Assembly (NCBI RefSeq): GCF_021531695.1
Contig: NZ_JADYUI010000010.1
Coordinates: 39,206-103,205, forward strand
DNA: 64,000 nucleotides
Source of the DNA: Roseburia hominis
GTDB lineage: Bacteria; Bacillota; Clostridia; Lachnospirales; Lachnospiraceae
Direction: 5' to 3'
Shown here: positions 1 to 9,053 of the stretch, piece after piece
How the letters are laid out: every line of letters begins with the position of its first letter
Numbering within the stretch: position 1 is the first letter of the stretch
The notes under the pieces: generated by a model
What the model saw: only the letters and a program-made list of their open reading frames with translations
The model's database searches: none
What the model was told of the DNA's origin: nothing
Translations under genes and position numbers: made by a program

Positions 1-197
1 ATCATACAGGCTCCGCCAAACGGAAGCAGATGCAGGGAGTACTTTGTCTCTCCCTTCGTAAAACCAACTACTGTAGGTCCAAGTCCCAGACAAAATTCGT
101 TGACACGGATTCCGTTCTTCTTTGCCAGGAGAAAATGCCCCAGCTCATGAAAAATAATAAGTAAACTAAATATCAGAATTGCAATTATAATTTTCAT
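1..197 (-). CDS. rseP: Site-2 intramembrane zinc protease RseP/RasP, N-terminal part (runs off left edge)
   Basis: An ATG at 197 opens a frame that continues past position 1; about 65 codons are visible. The first 16 residues are hydrophobic, followed by HELGH at residues 17-21, the HExxH zinc-binding and catalytic motif of the M50 family inside the first membrane helix. Further on, LPFGG resembles the conserved glycine loop of the family. The start ATGA overlaps the TGA stop of dxr, so the two are translationally coupled. RseP/RasP enzymes cut anti-sigma factors and leftover signal peptides within the membrane. The rest of the protein (PDZ domain, NPDG motif) lies outside the window. B. subtilis has rasP in the same position after dxr. 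Confidence 0.93.
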   Translation of the reverse strand, partial: MKIIIAILIFSLLIIFHELGHFLLAKKNGIRVNEFCLGLGPTVVGFTKGETKYSLHLLPFGGACM

Positions 198-1345
198 TTT
201 ACCCACCTGCCTTCTATCCACTCATATACTTCTTTTTCGGTCTCTAATATTTCTTCCACAGAAGGATTTTCTACATAGGAACACTGATTCATACAGGATT
301 CAATGATTTCCGGTATCTCTAAAAATCTGATTTCCCGATTTAGGAACTTTGCAACCGCCTTCTCGTTGGCAGCATTAAAAATGGTCGGTACATTTCCGCC
401 CTTTTTCATTGCATCAAAAGCAAGGGCAAGGCCGCGGAACGTTTCCGTATCCGGTTCTTCAAACGTAATTTCTTTTAACTTATAAAAATCAAGCCTGTCA
501 CCGCTTAACGTTCTCCGGTTGGGATAATAAAGAGCATACTGAATCGGCAGACGCATATCCGGGGTTCCCAGCTGTGCAATCACCGCTCCATCCTCATATT
601 CCACCATGGAATGAATCACACTCTGCGGCTGCACAACAACTACAATCTGTTCTAATTCAACACCAAACAGCCACTTTGCCTCCATAACCTCCAGACCCTT
701 GTTGACCAGTGTTGCCGAGTCTATCGTAATTTTTCTTCCCATACTCCAGTTTGGATGCTTCAATGCATCTTCTAACGTAACCTGCTCCAGATCTTTCTTC
801 GTTTTTCCCCGAAATGGACCACCGGAAGCCGTTAAAAGGATTCTTTCTATTTTATTATTATGTTCTCCATTTAAGGACTGAAAAATTGCACTGTGTTCAC
901 TGTCCACGGGCAAAATGGAAACACCATATTCTTTTGCAAGCGGCATAATAATATGTCCTGCCGTTACAAGAGTCTCCTTATTGGCAAGTGCGATATTTTT
1001 CCCGGATTTAATTGCTGCAATTGTAGGACGGATTCCAAGCATTCCGACAATTGCAGTTACCAGTATCTCAGAATCCGGTATGGTTGCTACTGTAAGTAAA
1101 CCATCCATCCCACAAACTACGGTAACCGCACAGTCTTTTACACTATCCCTTAACACAGCCGCCTTTTCTTCGTCCCAGACAGCAGCCACTTTGGGATGAA
1201 ACTCCCGAATCTGTTCTTCCAGAAGTTTAATATTATTTCCGGCTGCCAAAGCAACTACCGAAAGATCTCCATGTTCCCTCACCACATCTAAAGTCTGTGT
1301 TCCGATGGAACCGGTAGAACCTAAAATTGCAATGTTTTTCATCAT
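194..1345 (-). CDS. dxr: 1-deoxy-D-xylulose 5-phosphate reductoisomerase
   Basis: This cytoplasmic enzyme converts DXP to 2-C-methyl-D-erythritol 4-phosphate using NADPH, the committed step of the MEP isoprenoid pathway. The N-terminal GSTGSIGTQTLD is the NADPH-binding loop. ANKE (near residue 122), DSEH (near 148) and ASGGPF supply metal and substrate contacts, HPNWSMG is the flexible-loop region, and FNAANE is in the C-terminal part. The length, about 383 residues, is normal. There are two adjacent ATG codons: AGAGG lies 5 nt before the first and 8 nt before the second, so the start could equally be 1342. The gene lies between cdsA and rseP and feeds undecaprenyl phosphate synthesis with the neighbouring uppS. 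Confidence 0.97.
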   Translation of the reverse strand: MMKNIAILGSTGSIGTQTLDVVREHGDLSVVALAAGNNIKLLEEQIREFHPKVAAVWDEEKAAVLRDSVKDCAVTVVCGMDGLLTVATIPDSEILVTAIVGMLGIRPTIAAIKSGKNIALANKETLVTAGHIIMPLAKEYGVSILPVDSEHSAIFQSLNGEHNNKIERILLTASGGPFRGKTKKDLEQVTLEDALKHPNWSMGRKITIDSATLVNKGLEVMEAKWLFGVELEQIVVVVQPQSVIHSMVEYEDGAVIAQLGTPDMRLPIQYALYYPNRRTLSGDRLDFYKLKEITFEEPDTETFRGLALAFDAMKKGGNVPTIFNAANEKAVAKFLNREIRFLEIPEIIESCMNQCSYVENPSVEEILETEKEVYEWIEGRWVK

Positions 1346-1393
1346 TAAAACCTCTTTACTTTCCTATTTGCAATTTGCCTATCGCTGATACTG

Positions 1394-2194
1394 TTACATC
1401 AAATAAGATGCCAGATAAAATATAATCGGTGCCGTAAAAATAACGGAATCAAACCGGTCTAAAATTCCACCATGCCCCGGTATCAGCTTTCCATAATCCT
1501 TAATGTCATAATTACGTTTAATCGCAGACGCCGTAAGATCTCCTATCATGGAAATCACTGCACCAACAGCACAAATCAATGCTATCATAAGGATTTCTCT
1601 TGTTGTCGTTCCCATGGCATCCTGAAATACCAAGCCATAAATGATTCCGAGAAGTGCTGCACCAACAACACCGCCGACCGCGCCTTCCCACGATTTCTTT
1701 GGGGAAAGTTTCGGTGTCATTTTATGCTTTCCAATCAGCATTCCCACACAATAAGCGCAGGTATCACAACCCCAGGAACATAAAAAGACAAGCCACACCA
1801 TATAAGCACCACCGGAAAGTATTCTGGTCTGATAAATAAAGGATAGCATCACTGCCACATAAAATACACCGAAAAATGCTGCAAGCATCTGCTCTGTCTT
1901 ATATTTTGGATAAGAAAAAACATAAATAAACATAAGAACTACCAAATATCCGATGACAAACAACATGGTATCCGGCAAAAAGTCAAATTTCAAGTTGCAA
2001 TAAAACAATAATGCTGCAAGATATCCGGCAATTCCTGCAATGGAACGTTCTATTTTAAAAATTCGATACAATTCAAACAAACCAATGAGAGAAATTACCG
2101 CTGTTGAAATCAAAAGCACATTTCCTCCGGTAATAATGAGTACTAATGCCAGAATCACCAATATGATTCCGCTTAAAAGTCTTGTTTTAAACAT
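1394..2194 (-). CDS. cdsA: Phosphatidate cytidylyltransferase (CDP-diglyceride synthase)
   Basis: This integral membrane enzyme makes CDP-diacylglycerol from phosphatidic acid and CTP, the branch point for anionic phospholipids. The 266-residue protein is hydrophobic throughout, with about seven or eight membrane segments. Near the C-terminus KDYGKLIPGHGGILDRFDS matches the family signature (K-D-x-G-x-x-x-P-G-H-G-G-x-x-D-R-x-D). The start ATG lies inside the last codons of uppS (8-nt overlap), consistent with a uppS-cdsA-dxr-rseP transcript. Confidence 0.96.
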   Translation of the reverse strand: MFKTRLLSGIILVILALVLIITGGNVLLISTAVISLIGLFELYRIFKIERSIAGIAGYLAALLFYCNLKFDFLPDTMLFVIGYLVVLMFIYVFSYPKYKTEQMLAAFFGVFYVAVMLSFIYQTRILSGGAYMVWLVFLCSWGCDTCAYCVGMLIGKHKMTPKLSPKKSWEGAVGGVVGAALLGIIYGLVFQDAMGTTTREILMIALICAVGAVISMIGDLTASAIKRNYDIKDYGKLIPGHGGILDRFDSVIFTAPIIFYLASYLM

Positions 2195-2903
2195 GATTTT
2201 CCTCCTTCAGACCACCATATCTGCGTTCTCTGTTCCCATAACTTTCTACTGCTTTTTTTAATTCTTCCGGTGAAAAATCCGGCCACGGAACATCCGTAAA
2301 ATAAAATTCGCTGTATGCAAGCTGCCACAACAGGAAATTCGATAAACGCTGTTCCCCACTGGTTCGAATTAAGAGATCCGGATCCGGAATATCTTTTGTA
2401 TCCAGATAGTGTTCGAAAGTTTCCTCTGAAATATCCAAAACACCTATTTTACCGGCATCATAATCGCTTACCATTTTTCGCATTGCACGCACCATCTCAT
2501 CGCGACTTCCATAATTTAAGGCGATTTGAAAGTTTAAACCATCATTCCTTTTGGATGCTTCTTCCAAATCAAGAATCTGTTTTTGCATAGAATCATCCAA
2601 TCTTGAAATATCTCCAAGAACGCGCACACGCATATTGTTCTTATCTGCTGTTTTGATGCAGTTTTTAAGATAAGAATTAAGAAGTTTCATAAGCGCACTT
2701 ACTTCTTCTTTTGGTCTGTTCCAGTTTTCGGTAGAAAACGCATACATTGTAAGGTAAGAAATTCCAAGGTCATACGCTGCCTTACAGATTACTTCTACAT
2801 TTTTCGCTCCCATGGTATGACCATAGGTACGCGGCATTCCCTTGCTCTTTGCCCAACGTCCATTACCATCTAATATAATTGCAACATGCTGCGGTATTTT
2901 CAT
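2187..2903 (-). CDS. uppS: Undecaprenyl diphosphate synthase (cis-prenyltransferase)
   Basis: The enzyme condenses isopentenyl diphosphate units onto farnesyl diphosphate to make the lipid carrier for peptidoglycan and other wall polymers. LDGNGRWAKSKG at residues 11-22 holds the catalytic Asp (residue 12) and phosphate-binding Arg. FSTENWNRP and the C-terminal RTSGEQRLSNFL and YSEFYF motifs complete the active site. The length (238) is typical. AGGAGG sits 11 nt before the ATG. It is the first gene after two tandem terminators, so it should have its own promoter, although no convincing -35/-10 pair was found. Confidence 0.97.
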   Translation of the reverse strand: MKIPQHVAIILDGNGRWAKSKGMPRTYGHTMGAKNVEVICKAAYDLGISYLTMYAFSTENWNRPKEEVSALMKLLNSYLKNCIKTADKNNMRVRVLGDISRLDDSMQKQILDLEEASKRNDGLNFQIALNYGSRDEMVRAMRKMVSDYDAGKIGVLDISEETFEHYLDTKDIPDPDLLIRTSGEQRLSNFLLWQLAYSEFYFTDVPWPDFSPEELKKAVESYGNRERRYGGLKEENHV

Positions 2904-3044
2904 TCTATTCTAATCCTCCTGGTTTTCATTCTGATTCTTATCTGTTTGTAACTTGACACATTTATGAGATAAGTAATGCATCAGATTATTTTAACATACT
3001 TTTTCAAATTTTCCTACCACTGACCCGATGTTTTAAAATAAAAA

Positions 3045-3108
3045 GTAACAGTTATGGCTGAACTGTTACGTAAAAAAACAGCATGACAAATGCCATGCCG
3101 GTTTTTTT
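3045..3108 (-). terminator. Two tandem intrinsic terminators between frr and uppS
   Basis: Reading the minus strand after frr, the first hairpin pairs 3081-3085 with 3094-3098 (GCATG/CATGC, extended by A/T pairing) and runs into a tract of T residues. About 10 nt further, a perfect 9-bp stem (3045-3053 with 3061-3069, GTAACAGTT/AACTGTTAC, 7-nt loop) is followed by TTTTTATTTT. Together they should end the pyrH-frr transcript. The first hairpin has T-rich flanks on both strands and could work in either direction. Confidence 0.8.
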
Positions 3109-3172
3109 GATTGTATTGATACAAAGTCCAAACACAAAGCGGATATTCGAATCCGCCTCGCTTCCTGAACAA

Positions 3173-3727
3173 TTAAACTGTAAGAATTTCTTTATTCTTT
3201 TCTTCCACTGCCTTATCAATCTCTGCAATATATTTATCGGTTAATTTCTGTGCTCCATCTTCTAATGATTTAATCTCATCCTCAGAAATATCTTCTGATT
3301 TTGCAAGCTTTTTAAAAGAATCATTTGCATCACGTCTGATATTACGAACTGCGACTTTTGCATTTTCGCCCTTTTTCTTAATATCTTTTGCAATTTCTTT
3401 TCTTCGATCCTCGGTAAGTTCCGGAAATACCAGTCGAACCACTTTTCCATCATTCGTCGGATTAATTCCAAGATCAGAAGTCATGATTGCTTTTTCAATC
3501 TCTTTTACCAGAGATGCTTCCCAAGGCTGAATCTGAATCATTCTTGGCTCCGGAACACTGACATTTGCCACCTGCTGAATTGCTGTAGGCGTTCCGTAAT
3601 AATCAACTCTCAATTTATCTAACACATGCGGATTGGCACGTCCTGCACGGATACCTCCAAATTCAGATAAGAGATTGTCCAGTGATTTCTGCATTTTCGT
3701 CTCAAATTGTGCTAATCTTGCGTCCAT
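3173..3727 (-). CDS. frr: Ribosome recycling factor
   Basis: RRF, with EF-G, splits the post-termination ribosome. The 184-residue length is standard. The sequence shows the family core: the GGIRAGRANPHVLDKL region near the N-terminus, VPEPRMIQIQPWE, and LTEDRRKEIAKDIKKKGE leading into the C-terminal helices. It follows pyrH by 27 nt in the classic pyrH-frr pair and is followed by tandem terminators. Confidence 0.98.
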   Translation of the reverse strand: MDARLAQFETKMQKSLDNLLSEFGGIRAGRANPHVLDKLRVDYYGTPTAIQQVANVSVPEPRMIQIQPWEASLVKEIEKAIMTSDLGINPTNDGKVVRLVFPELTEDRRKEIAKDIKKKGENAKVAVRNIRRDANDSFKKLAKSEDISEDEIKSLEDGAQKLTDKYIAEIDKAVEEKNKEILTV

Positions 3728-3754
3728 TTTTATTCCTCCATATATTTTATCTAC

Positions 3755-4450
3755 TTAAACGGTTACTTTTGTACCGTTAAATGCACCACTCATTGCTTTT
3801 ACAATACTGTCTTTTTCATTGAGCCCAAAGACATACATTGGCATTTTATTTTCCATGCACATAATGGATGCTGTCAAATCGACAACCGCAAGCTTTTTCT
3901 CAATGACTTCTTCAATGGATACCTCGTCATATTTTTTAGCTGCCGGATTAAGCTTCGGATCACTGTCATAAACACCATCAATTGCCTTGGCAAGATAAAT
4001 TCCTTCCGCATCCATCTCAATGGCACGCAGAACAATTCCGGTATCGGTAGAAAAATACGGATGTCCGGTTCCTCCCGCGAAAAACACAACCATGCCCTTT
4101 TCAAAATACTTATTTGCCCTGTCTTTCGAAAACAGCTTTGTCATAGAACCACACTCAAATGGTGTTAATATCTGTGTTTTCATGCCAACAGAACGAAAGA
4201 TTTCAGATACATAAATGCAATTCATAACTGTCGCAAGCATTCCAATCTGATCTGCTTTTGTGCGGTCAATGGTCTCACTGGTACGTCCCCTCCAGAAGTT
4301 TCCTCCTCCGATTACAATACCTACTTCCATTCCGCCTTCTACAATCTGTTTCACCTGTCTTGCAACTTCTGTTACAGTCGGTTCATCAAACCCTGTTTTT
4401 TTCTCCCCGGCTAATGCCTCTCCGCTCAGCTTTAAAAATACTCGTTTCAT
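3755..4450 (-). CDS. pyrH: Uridylate kinase (UMP kinase)
   Basis: This amino-acid-kinase-family enzyme phosphorylates UMP to UDP with ATP. KLSGEAL at the N-terminus and VIGGGNFWRG near residue 47 are the nucleotide-binding glycine motifs. GTGHPYFSTDT near residue 130 and the Asp/Ser-rich segment that follows are characteristic. The length (231) is slightly short but complete. It begins 3 nt after the bactofilin stop, so it is transcribed with the deacetylase-bactofilin pair, in contrast to the usual tsf-pyrH arrangement. Confidence 0.97.
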   Translation of the reverse strand: MKRVFLKLSGEALAGEKKTGFDEPTVTEVARQVKQIVEGGMEVGIVIGGGNFWRGRTSETIDRTKADQIGMLATVMNCIYVSEIFRSVGMKTQILTPFECGSMTKLFSKDRANKYFEKGMVVFFAGGTGHPYFSTDTGIVLRAIEMDAEGIYLAKAIDGVYDSDPKLNPAAKKYDEVSIEEVIEKKLAVVDLTASIMCMENKMPMYVFGLNEKDSIVKAMSGAFNGTKVTV

Positions 4451-4453
4451 GAT

Positions 4454-5686
4454 TTATTTGCCTTTCTTTTCTCCAAAGAGATTTTCTACATCAATTTCTG
4501 CATAACACTGGGAGCAGAAACCTTCGATTACGGCACCGTTATTGATCTGTACAGAACGTGACTTGATATTACCGACAACAACGGCAGAAGTATCAACAAC
4601 AACCGGTCCCTGTACATCAATGTCTCCCTTGATTGCTCCTGCGATTACGGCAGAAGTTGCTTTCAAATTACCAATTACAACAGAACCTAAACCAATCTTA
4701 ACAGTTCCGGTACTTACAACTTCACCTTCAATTTTTGCAGAATCAGCGAAAAATTCAGAAGTGCTGCTGTTTCCGGTAATCTTACCTGTTACAGTAAGTT
4801 TACCATTACAGCTTACATCTCCCTCGATTTCACCCTGCACATCTACAGAACCGGTAGAACTGATATTACCTTTGATCTTTGTTCCTAATGTAATCACTGC
4901 TGTTTCGTCTGTTACTTCACTGCTGTTTACCATTGTCTCCATCTCTTTTTCTGTCTCCATTCCTTCTTCTGTGTTTGTTTCCATTTCTGCATTTTCCCCC
5001 TCTGTTAATACATCCTCTGTTTTCTTACTCATGATATTCTCCTCCTCATTATCTTTCCATACACTGTCTTCTGTAGGTTCAGTGTCAATTACCATTTCTG
5101 TTCCCTCAGGTTTTTCTTCTTCCGCTTCTTCTAGTGCCACTTCAACTTTATCTTCCGGAATATCCTCACCTGTCACTGATTCGTCCAATGCCTCATCACT
5201 TTCTACAGGCTCATCCTCTGTCACTTCGTCTGTCGTAACATCTTCTCCACTTTCCGGAACAATTTCCTCGTCCATCGCAACTGTTTCCTCTTTTGCAAAT
5301 AAATCGTCCAGGAATTCTAATTCCGGCAAAGCATCATCTTCTGAATCATTAAATGAATCCGCCTCATTCTCTTTCTTATTTTCTTCTGTTTCTTCTACCG
5401 GTTCTACCATAGGAAGCTCTTCCTGGTTTTCTGTTTCTTCCTTCGCGTTTTGTTCTTCCACCGCCTCTTGTAAAACCTTATCTGCCTCCTCGCCGACATT
5501 TTCACTGACTTTTTCAAGAAGTCCATCCAGCTTTGAAAGTTCGGATGCTATATCCACATCATCATCCAGAGTATTTACCACCATATCAGCGTCCTCTGTC
5601 TGCTCGTCCAATAATTCATCTTCCCCCGGCATTAATTCGTTTACTGCCTGTGATAAATCTTCCTTAAATTCCTTAAAAAAACTCAT
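4454..5686 (-). CDS. Bactofilin-family protein with long acidic N-terminal region
   Basis: The protein has 410 residues. Residues about 270-400 form a bactofilin (DUF583) right-handed beta-helix, visible as repeated short strands with alternating Val/Ile and Gly and phrases such as GKLTVTGKITGN and GAIKGDIDVQG. Bactofilins polymerise without nucleotide and often organise cell-wall enzymes. Residues 1-260 are extremely acidic, low in complexity and probably disordered. An internal ATG at 5032 (codon 219), just after a GAGGAGGAG stretch 7 nt away, could start a 192-residue form that is mostly the bactofilin domain. The gene lies 24 nt after the membrane-anchored polysaccharide deacetylase, suggesting (by inference) that it scaffolds that enzyme. 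The C-terminal CSQCY gives two cysteines. Confidence 0.88.
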   Translation of the reverse strand: MSFFKEFKEDLSQAVNELMPGEDELLDEQTEDADMVVNTLDDDVDIASELSKLDGLLEKVSENVGEEADKVLQEAVEEQNAKEETENQEELPMVEPVEETEENKKENEADSFNDSEDDALPELEFLDDLFAKEETVAMDEEIVPESGEDVTTDEVTEDEPVESDEALDESVTGEDIPEDKVEVALEEAEEEKPEGTEMVIDTEPTEDSVWKDNEEENIMSKKTEDVLTEGENAEMETNTEEGMETEKEMETMVNSSEVTDETAVITLGTKIKGNISSTGSVDVQGEIEGDVSCNGKLTVTGKITGNSSTSEFFADSAKIEGEVVSTGTVKIGLGSVVIGNLKATSAVIAGAIKGDIDVQGPVVVDTSAVVVGNIKSRSVQINNGAVIEGFCSQCYAEIDVENLFGEKKGK

Positions 5687-5710
5687 GCACTTACCTCCAT
5701 ATATTTAACG

Positions 5711-6682
5711 TTATTCAACGTTCTCTGCTTTTACATGCTGAACCAATGTCGTGTTATCATCAATTGGCAAAATCTGTGCACCCATTCCCTGTAATGCTTC
5801 AATCATAGGTCCTAACGCCTCTACTGTCGTTCCCTTTGTATTAGAATCATGCATCAACACAACAGATGTCTTATATTTCACCACATCAGACATAACATTA
5901 TTCACAAGTTCGTCTGCGGTATATGCCTGCGATGTTGCATCACCGCTCGACACATTCCAATCAAAATAAGTAACCTGTTCTTCGTTTAAGAACTTAATAA
6001 ACTCTGTCATATCCGTATTGCTGACCTGATTACTGCTTCCTCCCGGAAAACGGTAAAGTCTGCATTCGCGTCCCGTCACATCATACAAATAACTTTGAAT
6101 CTCATTAAAATCTGTTTCAAATGCATCCAAAGAGTCATAAATCACACTGTACTTATGAGAATAAGAATGCATTCCCAGGGTATGTCCTTCATTGACAATC
6201 CGCTGGTACATTGCTTTCGACTCATCATCCTGCTTCCCTACTACAAAAAAAGTCGCTTTCACATTGTATTTTGCCAGTGTATCAAGGATTGCCGCTGTAT
6301 TGTCACTCGGTCCGTCATCAAACGTCAGATAAACCTTTAATTCATCGTTTTCGCCTGCAAGATTTTCCGTATCATTAATCACTCCTGCGATATTCATAAC
6401 GACCTGCTCATCCGTACTTTTCATTGCCTCTGTTGAATTATAAGAAAGACCCTCGTTTCCACCTGCGACTTTCTCATCTACCTGTTTTGTTATTGTCTCA
6501 TCCGATACCAGAAGCGCAACTTTCTTCTCAAGACTGCTTACCTTCACCATCAGTATAACACATAACAGCATACAGACGAACATCCATATTCCAATAAAAG
6601 AAATCAAACCTTTTTTCATACGATTGATTCTTTTTCTTCTGTCTCTTTGTTCCTTCAGGTTAACCTGACTTTTTTCTTCCAT
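5711..6682 (-). CDS. Membrane-anchored polysaccharide (peptidoglycan-type) deacetylase, CE4/NodB family
   Basis: The 323-residue protein has a basic N-terminus, one transmembrane anchor at about residues 27-47, a linker of about 70 residues and an extracytoplasmic NodB domain. Catalytic signs: LTFDDGPS (Asp-Asp base and metal ligand), GMHSYSH (the two metal-binding His), RFPGG, and VVLMHDS near the end. CE4 enzymes remove N-acetyl groups from wall sugars, often giving lysozyme resistance; the exact substrate cannot be told. Start: ATG after AGGAGG. A strong promoter lies about 65 nt upstream. The next gene is a bactofilin. Confidence 0.93.
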   Translation of the reverse strand: MEEKSQVNLKEQRDRRKRINRMKKGLISFIGIWMFVCMLLCVILMVKVSSLEKKVALLVSDETITKQVDEKVAGGNEGLSYNSTEAMKSTDEQVVMNIAGVINDTENLAGENDELKVYLTFDDGPSDNTAAILDTLAKYNVKATFFVVGKQDDESKAMYQRIVNEGHTLGMHSYSHKYSVIYDSLDAFETDFNEIQSYLYDVTGRECRLYRFPGGSSNQVSNTDMTEFIKFLNEEQVTYFDWNVSSGDATSQAYTADELVNNVMSDVVKYKTSVVLMHDSNTKGTTVEALGPMIEALQGMGAQILPIDDNTTLVQHVKAENVE

Positions 6683-6744
6683 ATGTCCTCCTGATCATAA
6701 ATATAACTTATGACCAATCCCCCTCGTACTTCAATCGTGATTTC

Positions 6745-6774
6745 ATTATAACACTAATTGTATCTTCATTTCAA
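6745..6774 (-). promoter_or_regulatory. Sigma-A-type promoter for the deacetylase-bactofilin-pyrH-frr transcript
   Basis: On the minus strand TTGAAA (6769-6774) is separated by 18 nt from a perfect TATAAT (6745-6750) that also has the extended TG one base upstream. It lies in the gap between the DUF58-operon membrane protein and the deacetylase start at 6682. Confidence 0.7.
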
Positions 6775-6783
6775 TTGATTTTT

Positions 6784-7959
6784 CTACAAGATATTGGTAT
6801 ATCTGGCTCTTTCATAACATTCATGTAATTCTTTTCCTTCTTTTGTTTCTGCAATCCCTGCTTTCGTTTCAATTTCATATGGACTTTCATAACATTCCGG
6901 TAAATCTTTCCTGTGTTTTCTTATTTCTTTTTTATATTTTTCCCGAATAATTTCAAGTTCTGTCTGCTCTTTTTTTCTGATTTTCGTTTTCTTTATTTTA
7001 ACACGCTTTTCTTCCGGTTGCAGTTTTTCTACCACATCTCCGTTTTCATCGATATTTTCTTTAAAATCCAAAAACAAACCTTTTGTTTTAGAATATACAT
7101 TTTTTATAATCCAAAGAAGAATTGCAATTCCTATTCCATAAAAAAACAGTTTTAATACGAATGGAGTTTCTTTTACTTCCTGTGCTTCCATCACTTCCTG
7201 CATCGGATCTGAATTCCCCGCATTTTCTTGTTCTTCTTCTTTCATCCAGTCCGGTATTTCTACCTCTCTCTCATTGACCCATTCCCTGAAATCACGGTAT
7301 TCCCGCTCTTTTATCAGATAAATGGACGGAAGAACGGATAACATCACAAAACACAGAAAGCACAAAAATATTCCGTTCCCGATTCCGTAAATTCTTCTGG
7401 AAGGCAGATTACATACTCTCTGATTCAAAGAAAGATAGGTGTCTGTCCGCTCTAAATACTGAAAAATCATTCCTGCCAGGAAAGAAAAAATACAGCTAAA
7501 TAATGCCTCATTGCACACAGCGGCACTGTTTACATTCTTTGCAAGGACATAGATAAGGACAAAATAAATCAGGATATAAAAGGACGGATTTTGTGGTTTC
7601 TTAGAGACCCGTTCTATCAACCGCGCAATAAAAAACACAAAAGTTCCAAATAAAACAGCTACATAATATCCCTGCTTTAATATACTGTCAAAACTCTCCG
7701 GTATCACTGCTTTTGCCAGAAATCCCATAAGGGCAAAAATTAAAATTCCACTTCCAAGATAAGAAAACAACGTTTTGCAACGCTTTTTTGCAATATCCAT
7801 CAAGACAACCGGAAGGGCAATGATAAGGCAACGCACATACAAAATATATTCCGTTCCGTTTCCTCGTTCCATTCCCAGAATATAAATGGCAGGAAGAATG
7901 ATTGCAAAAATCAAAGTAAGGTACACATACCGCATCAGATCCTGTACTTTCTTTCTCAT
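6784..7959 (-). CDS. Polytopic membrane protein of the MoxR-DUF58 operon (TgpA-like position, no transglutaminase core)
   Basis: The protein has 391 residues, with about seven hydrophobic helices between residues 12 and 216, an acidic hydrophilic loop of about 55 residues (217-271), one more helix (about 272-292) and a charged cytoplasmic tail ending in YERARYTNIL. In typical MoxR-DUF58 operons the third gene is a TgpA/DUF3488-type protein with the same topology but a transglutaminase-like domain in the loop and a DUF4129 tail. Here the loop is too short for an enzyme domain and no Cys-His-Asp triad is seen; the tail resembles the end of DUF4129. Function unknown. The start overlaps the DUF58 stop by 4 nt. 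Confidence 0.8.
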   Translation of the reverse strand: MRKKVQDLMRYVYLTLIFAIILPAIYILGMERGNGTEYILYVRCLIIALPVVLMDIAKKRCKTLFSYLGSGILIFALMGFLAKAVIPESFDSILKQGYYVAVLFGTFVFFIARLIERVSKKPQNPSFYILIYFVLIYVLAKNVNSAAVCNEALFSCIFSFLAGMIFQYLERTDTYLSLNQRVCNLPSRRIYGIGNGIFLCFLCFVMLSVLPSIYLIKEREYRDFREWVNEREVEIPDWMKEEEQENAGNSDPMQEVMEAQEVKETPFVLKLFFYGIGIAILLWIIKNVYSKTKGLFLDFKENIDENGDVVEKLQPEEKRVKIKKTKIRKKEQTELEIIREKYKKEIRKHRKDLPECYESPYEIETKAGIAETKEGKELHECYERARYTNIL

Positions 7960-9053
7960 CGTCCTTCCACCTCTCTTTTTATTACTTTGAGATTTCTTTG
8001 TCCCGTTATCTCAATTTTGTCTTCTTTTTGATGGTAAATAACCCATATTCCAAAATTTTCTTTTCCGAGAAAAGATTCTATTTTTTCCCGATTGCGCAGT
8101 ACATCTCTGGTAATAAAAACAGGAACTGCATCTTCCGGCAAATCCTTTAAAATCGTTTCGTAAGAAACTGTCCCCTCTTTCGTATTACAGGCTGCAAGTA
8201 ATTTTTCTATTTTGGCAAGCTGCGTTCTTGATGCCCCCGGCTTCACATAAGCTTCTTTTTCCTCTGCCGCGTTAAAAGAAAGTCCCACCTCAATTCCACG
8301 TGAAATCAATTTTTGTGCCAGACTTGCTGCAACTGAGATTCCATTTTCCACCAGATTTTCATAACTGTAAATTCCCTTATCCTCAATATCAAGATAAATC
8401 ATTGCTTTCCCTGCCAGTGTGGACTCATAGGTATTTACCATCATTTTTCCGGTCTTAGCACTCGCTTTCCAGTTAATCGTCTTCATTGGGTCATCTATGG
8501 TATACTCACGAATCGAAGAAAAGGCAAACATATCCTCCTCTAACCTTTTCCTGCACTGGATTTCTCCCATCATTTTTTCAAAAACGACGACAATATCAGA
8601 AACATCCGTGCGTTTTGCATAAACATACAAATCCGTAGTAATCGGCTGTTCTTTCCCATAACGTTTTCGGTAAAGCAACGAAAATGCCGTATAACTTATC
8701 TTATCTATGGAATAATATCCCCGCTTGTTGCAATCCAGAGTAAGTGTTCTCGTAATCCTCTGATTTCCCAATAATGCAAACACATCTCTTTTATAGGTAT
8801 AATCACTGACTACCGTATTTTCCATATCGTGAAACAGCAATCCTTTCTCAAAATGAAAGGAAACCTCCAAAACAGGAAGCGGCATCCTCTTTCGGTTCTC
8901 AACTTTTTCCACAATTGCAGCCTGTTTTCCTGCATACACTGCCTGTTCTTTAAACTGCACAAAAACCGCCACATTTTTACTCCATAAAACACGATAACAA
9001 TAGTTCCATACCAGAATAGCCAAAATAATTCCAAGGAAAAAAATACTGATCAT
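7956..9053 (-). CDS. DUF58 (von Willebrand factor A-like) domain protein
   Basis: The 365-residue protein has one N-terminal membrane helix (about residues 3-21), a beta-rich middle region, and the DUF58 signature DDPMKTINWKASAK at residues 188-200 followed by the vWA-like C-terminal part. DUF58 proteins are paired with MoxR ATPases and are thought to help assemble or activate membrane or extracytoplasmic complexes, but the substrate is generally unknown. Four-nt overlaps on both sides with the moxR-like and membrane protein genes show tight coupling. Confidence 0.9.
   Translation of the reverse strand: MISIFFLGIILAILVWNYCYRVLWSKNVAVFVQFKEQAVYAGKQAAIVEKVENRKRMPLPVLEVSFHFEKGLLFHDMENTVVSDYTYKRDVFALLGNQRITRTLTLDCNKRGYYSIDKISYTAFSLLYRKRYGKEQPITTDLYVYAKRTDVSDIVVVFEKMMGEIQCRKRLEEDMFAFSSIREYTIDDPMKTINWKASAKTGKMMVNTYESTLAGKAMIYLDIEDKGIYSYENLVENGISVAASLAQKLISRGIEVGLSFNAAEEKEAYVKPGASRTQLAKIEKLLAACNTKEGTVSYETILKDLPEDAVPVFITRDVLRNREKIESFLGKENFGIWVIYHQKEDKIEITGQRNLKVIKREVEGR

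Noticed and set aside
4542..5708. Long plus-strand ORF (388 codons) opposite the bactofilin
   Set aside because: It is the mirror of the Glu/Val/Thr-rich minus-strand gene; its Ser/Thr-rich product has no family features and no ribosome-binding site.
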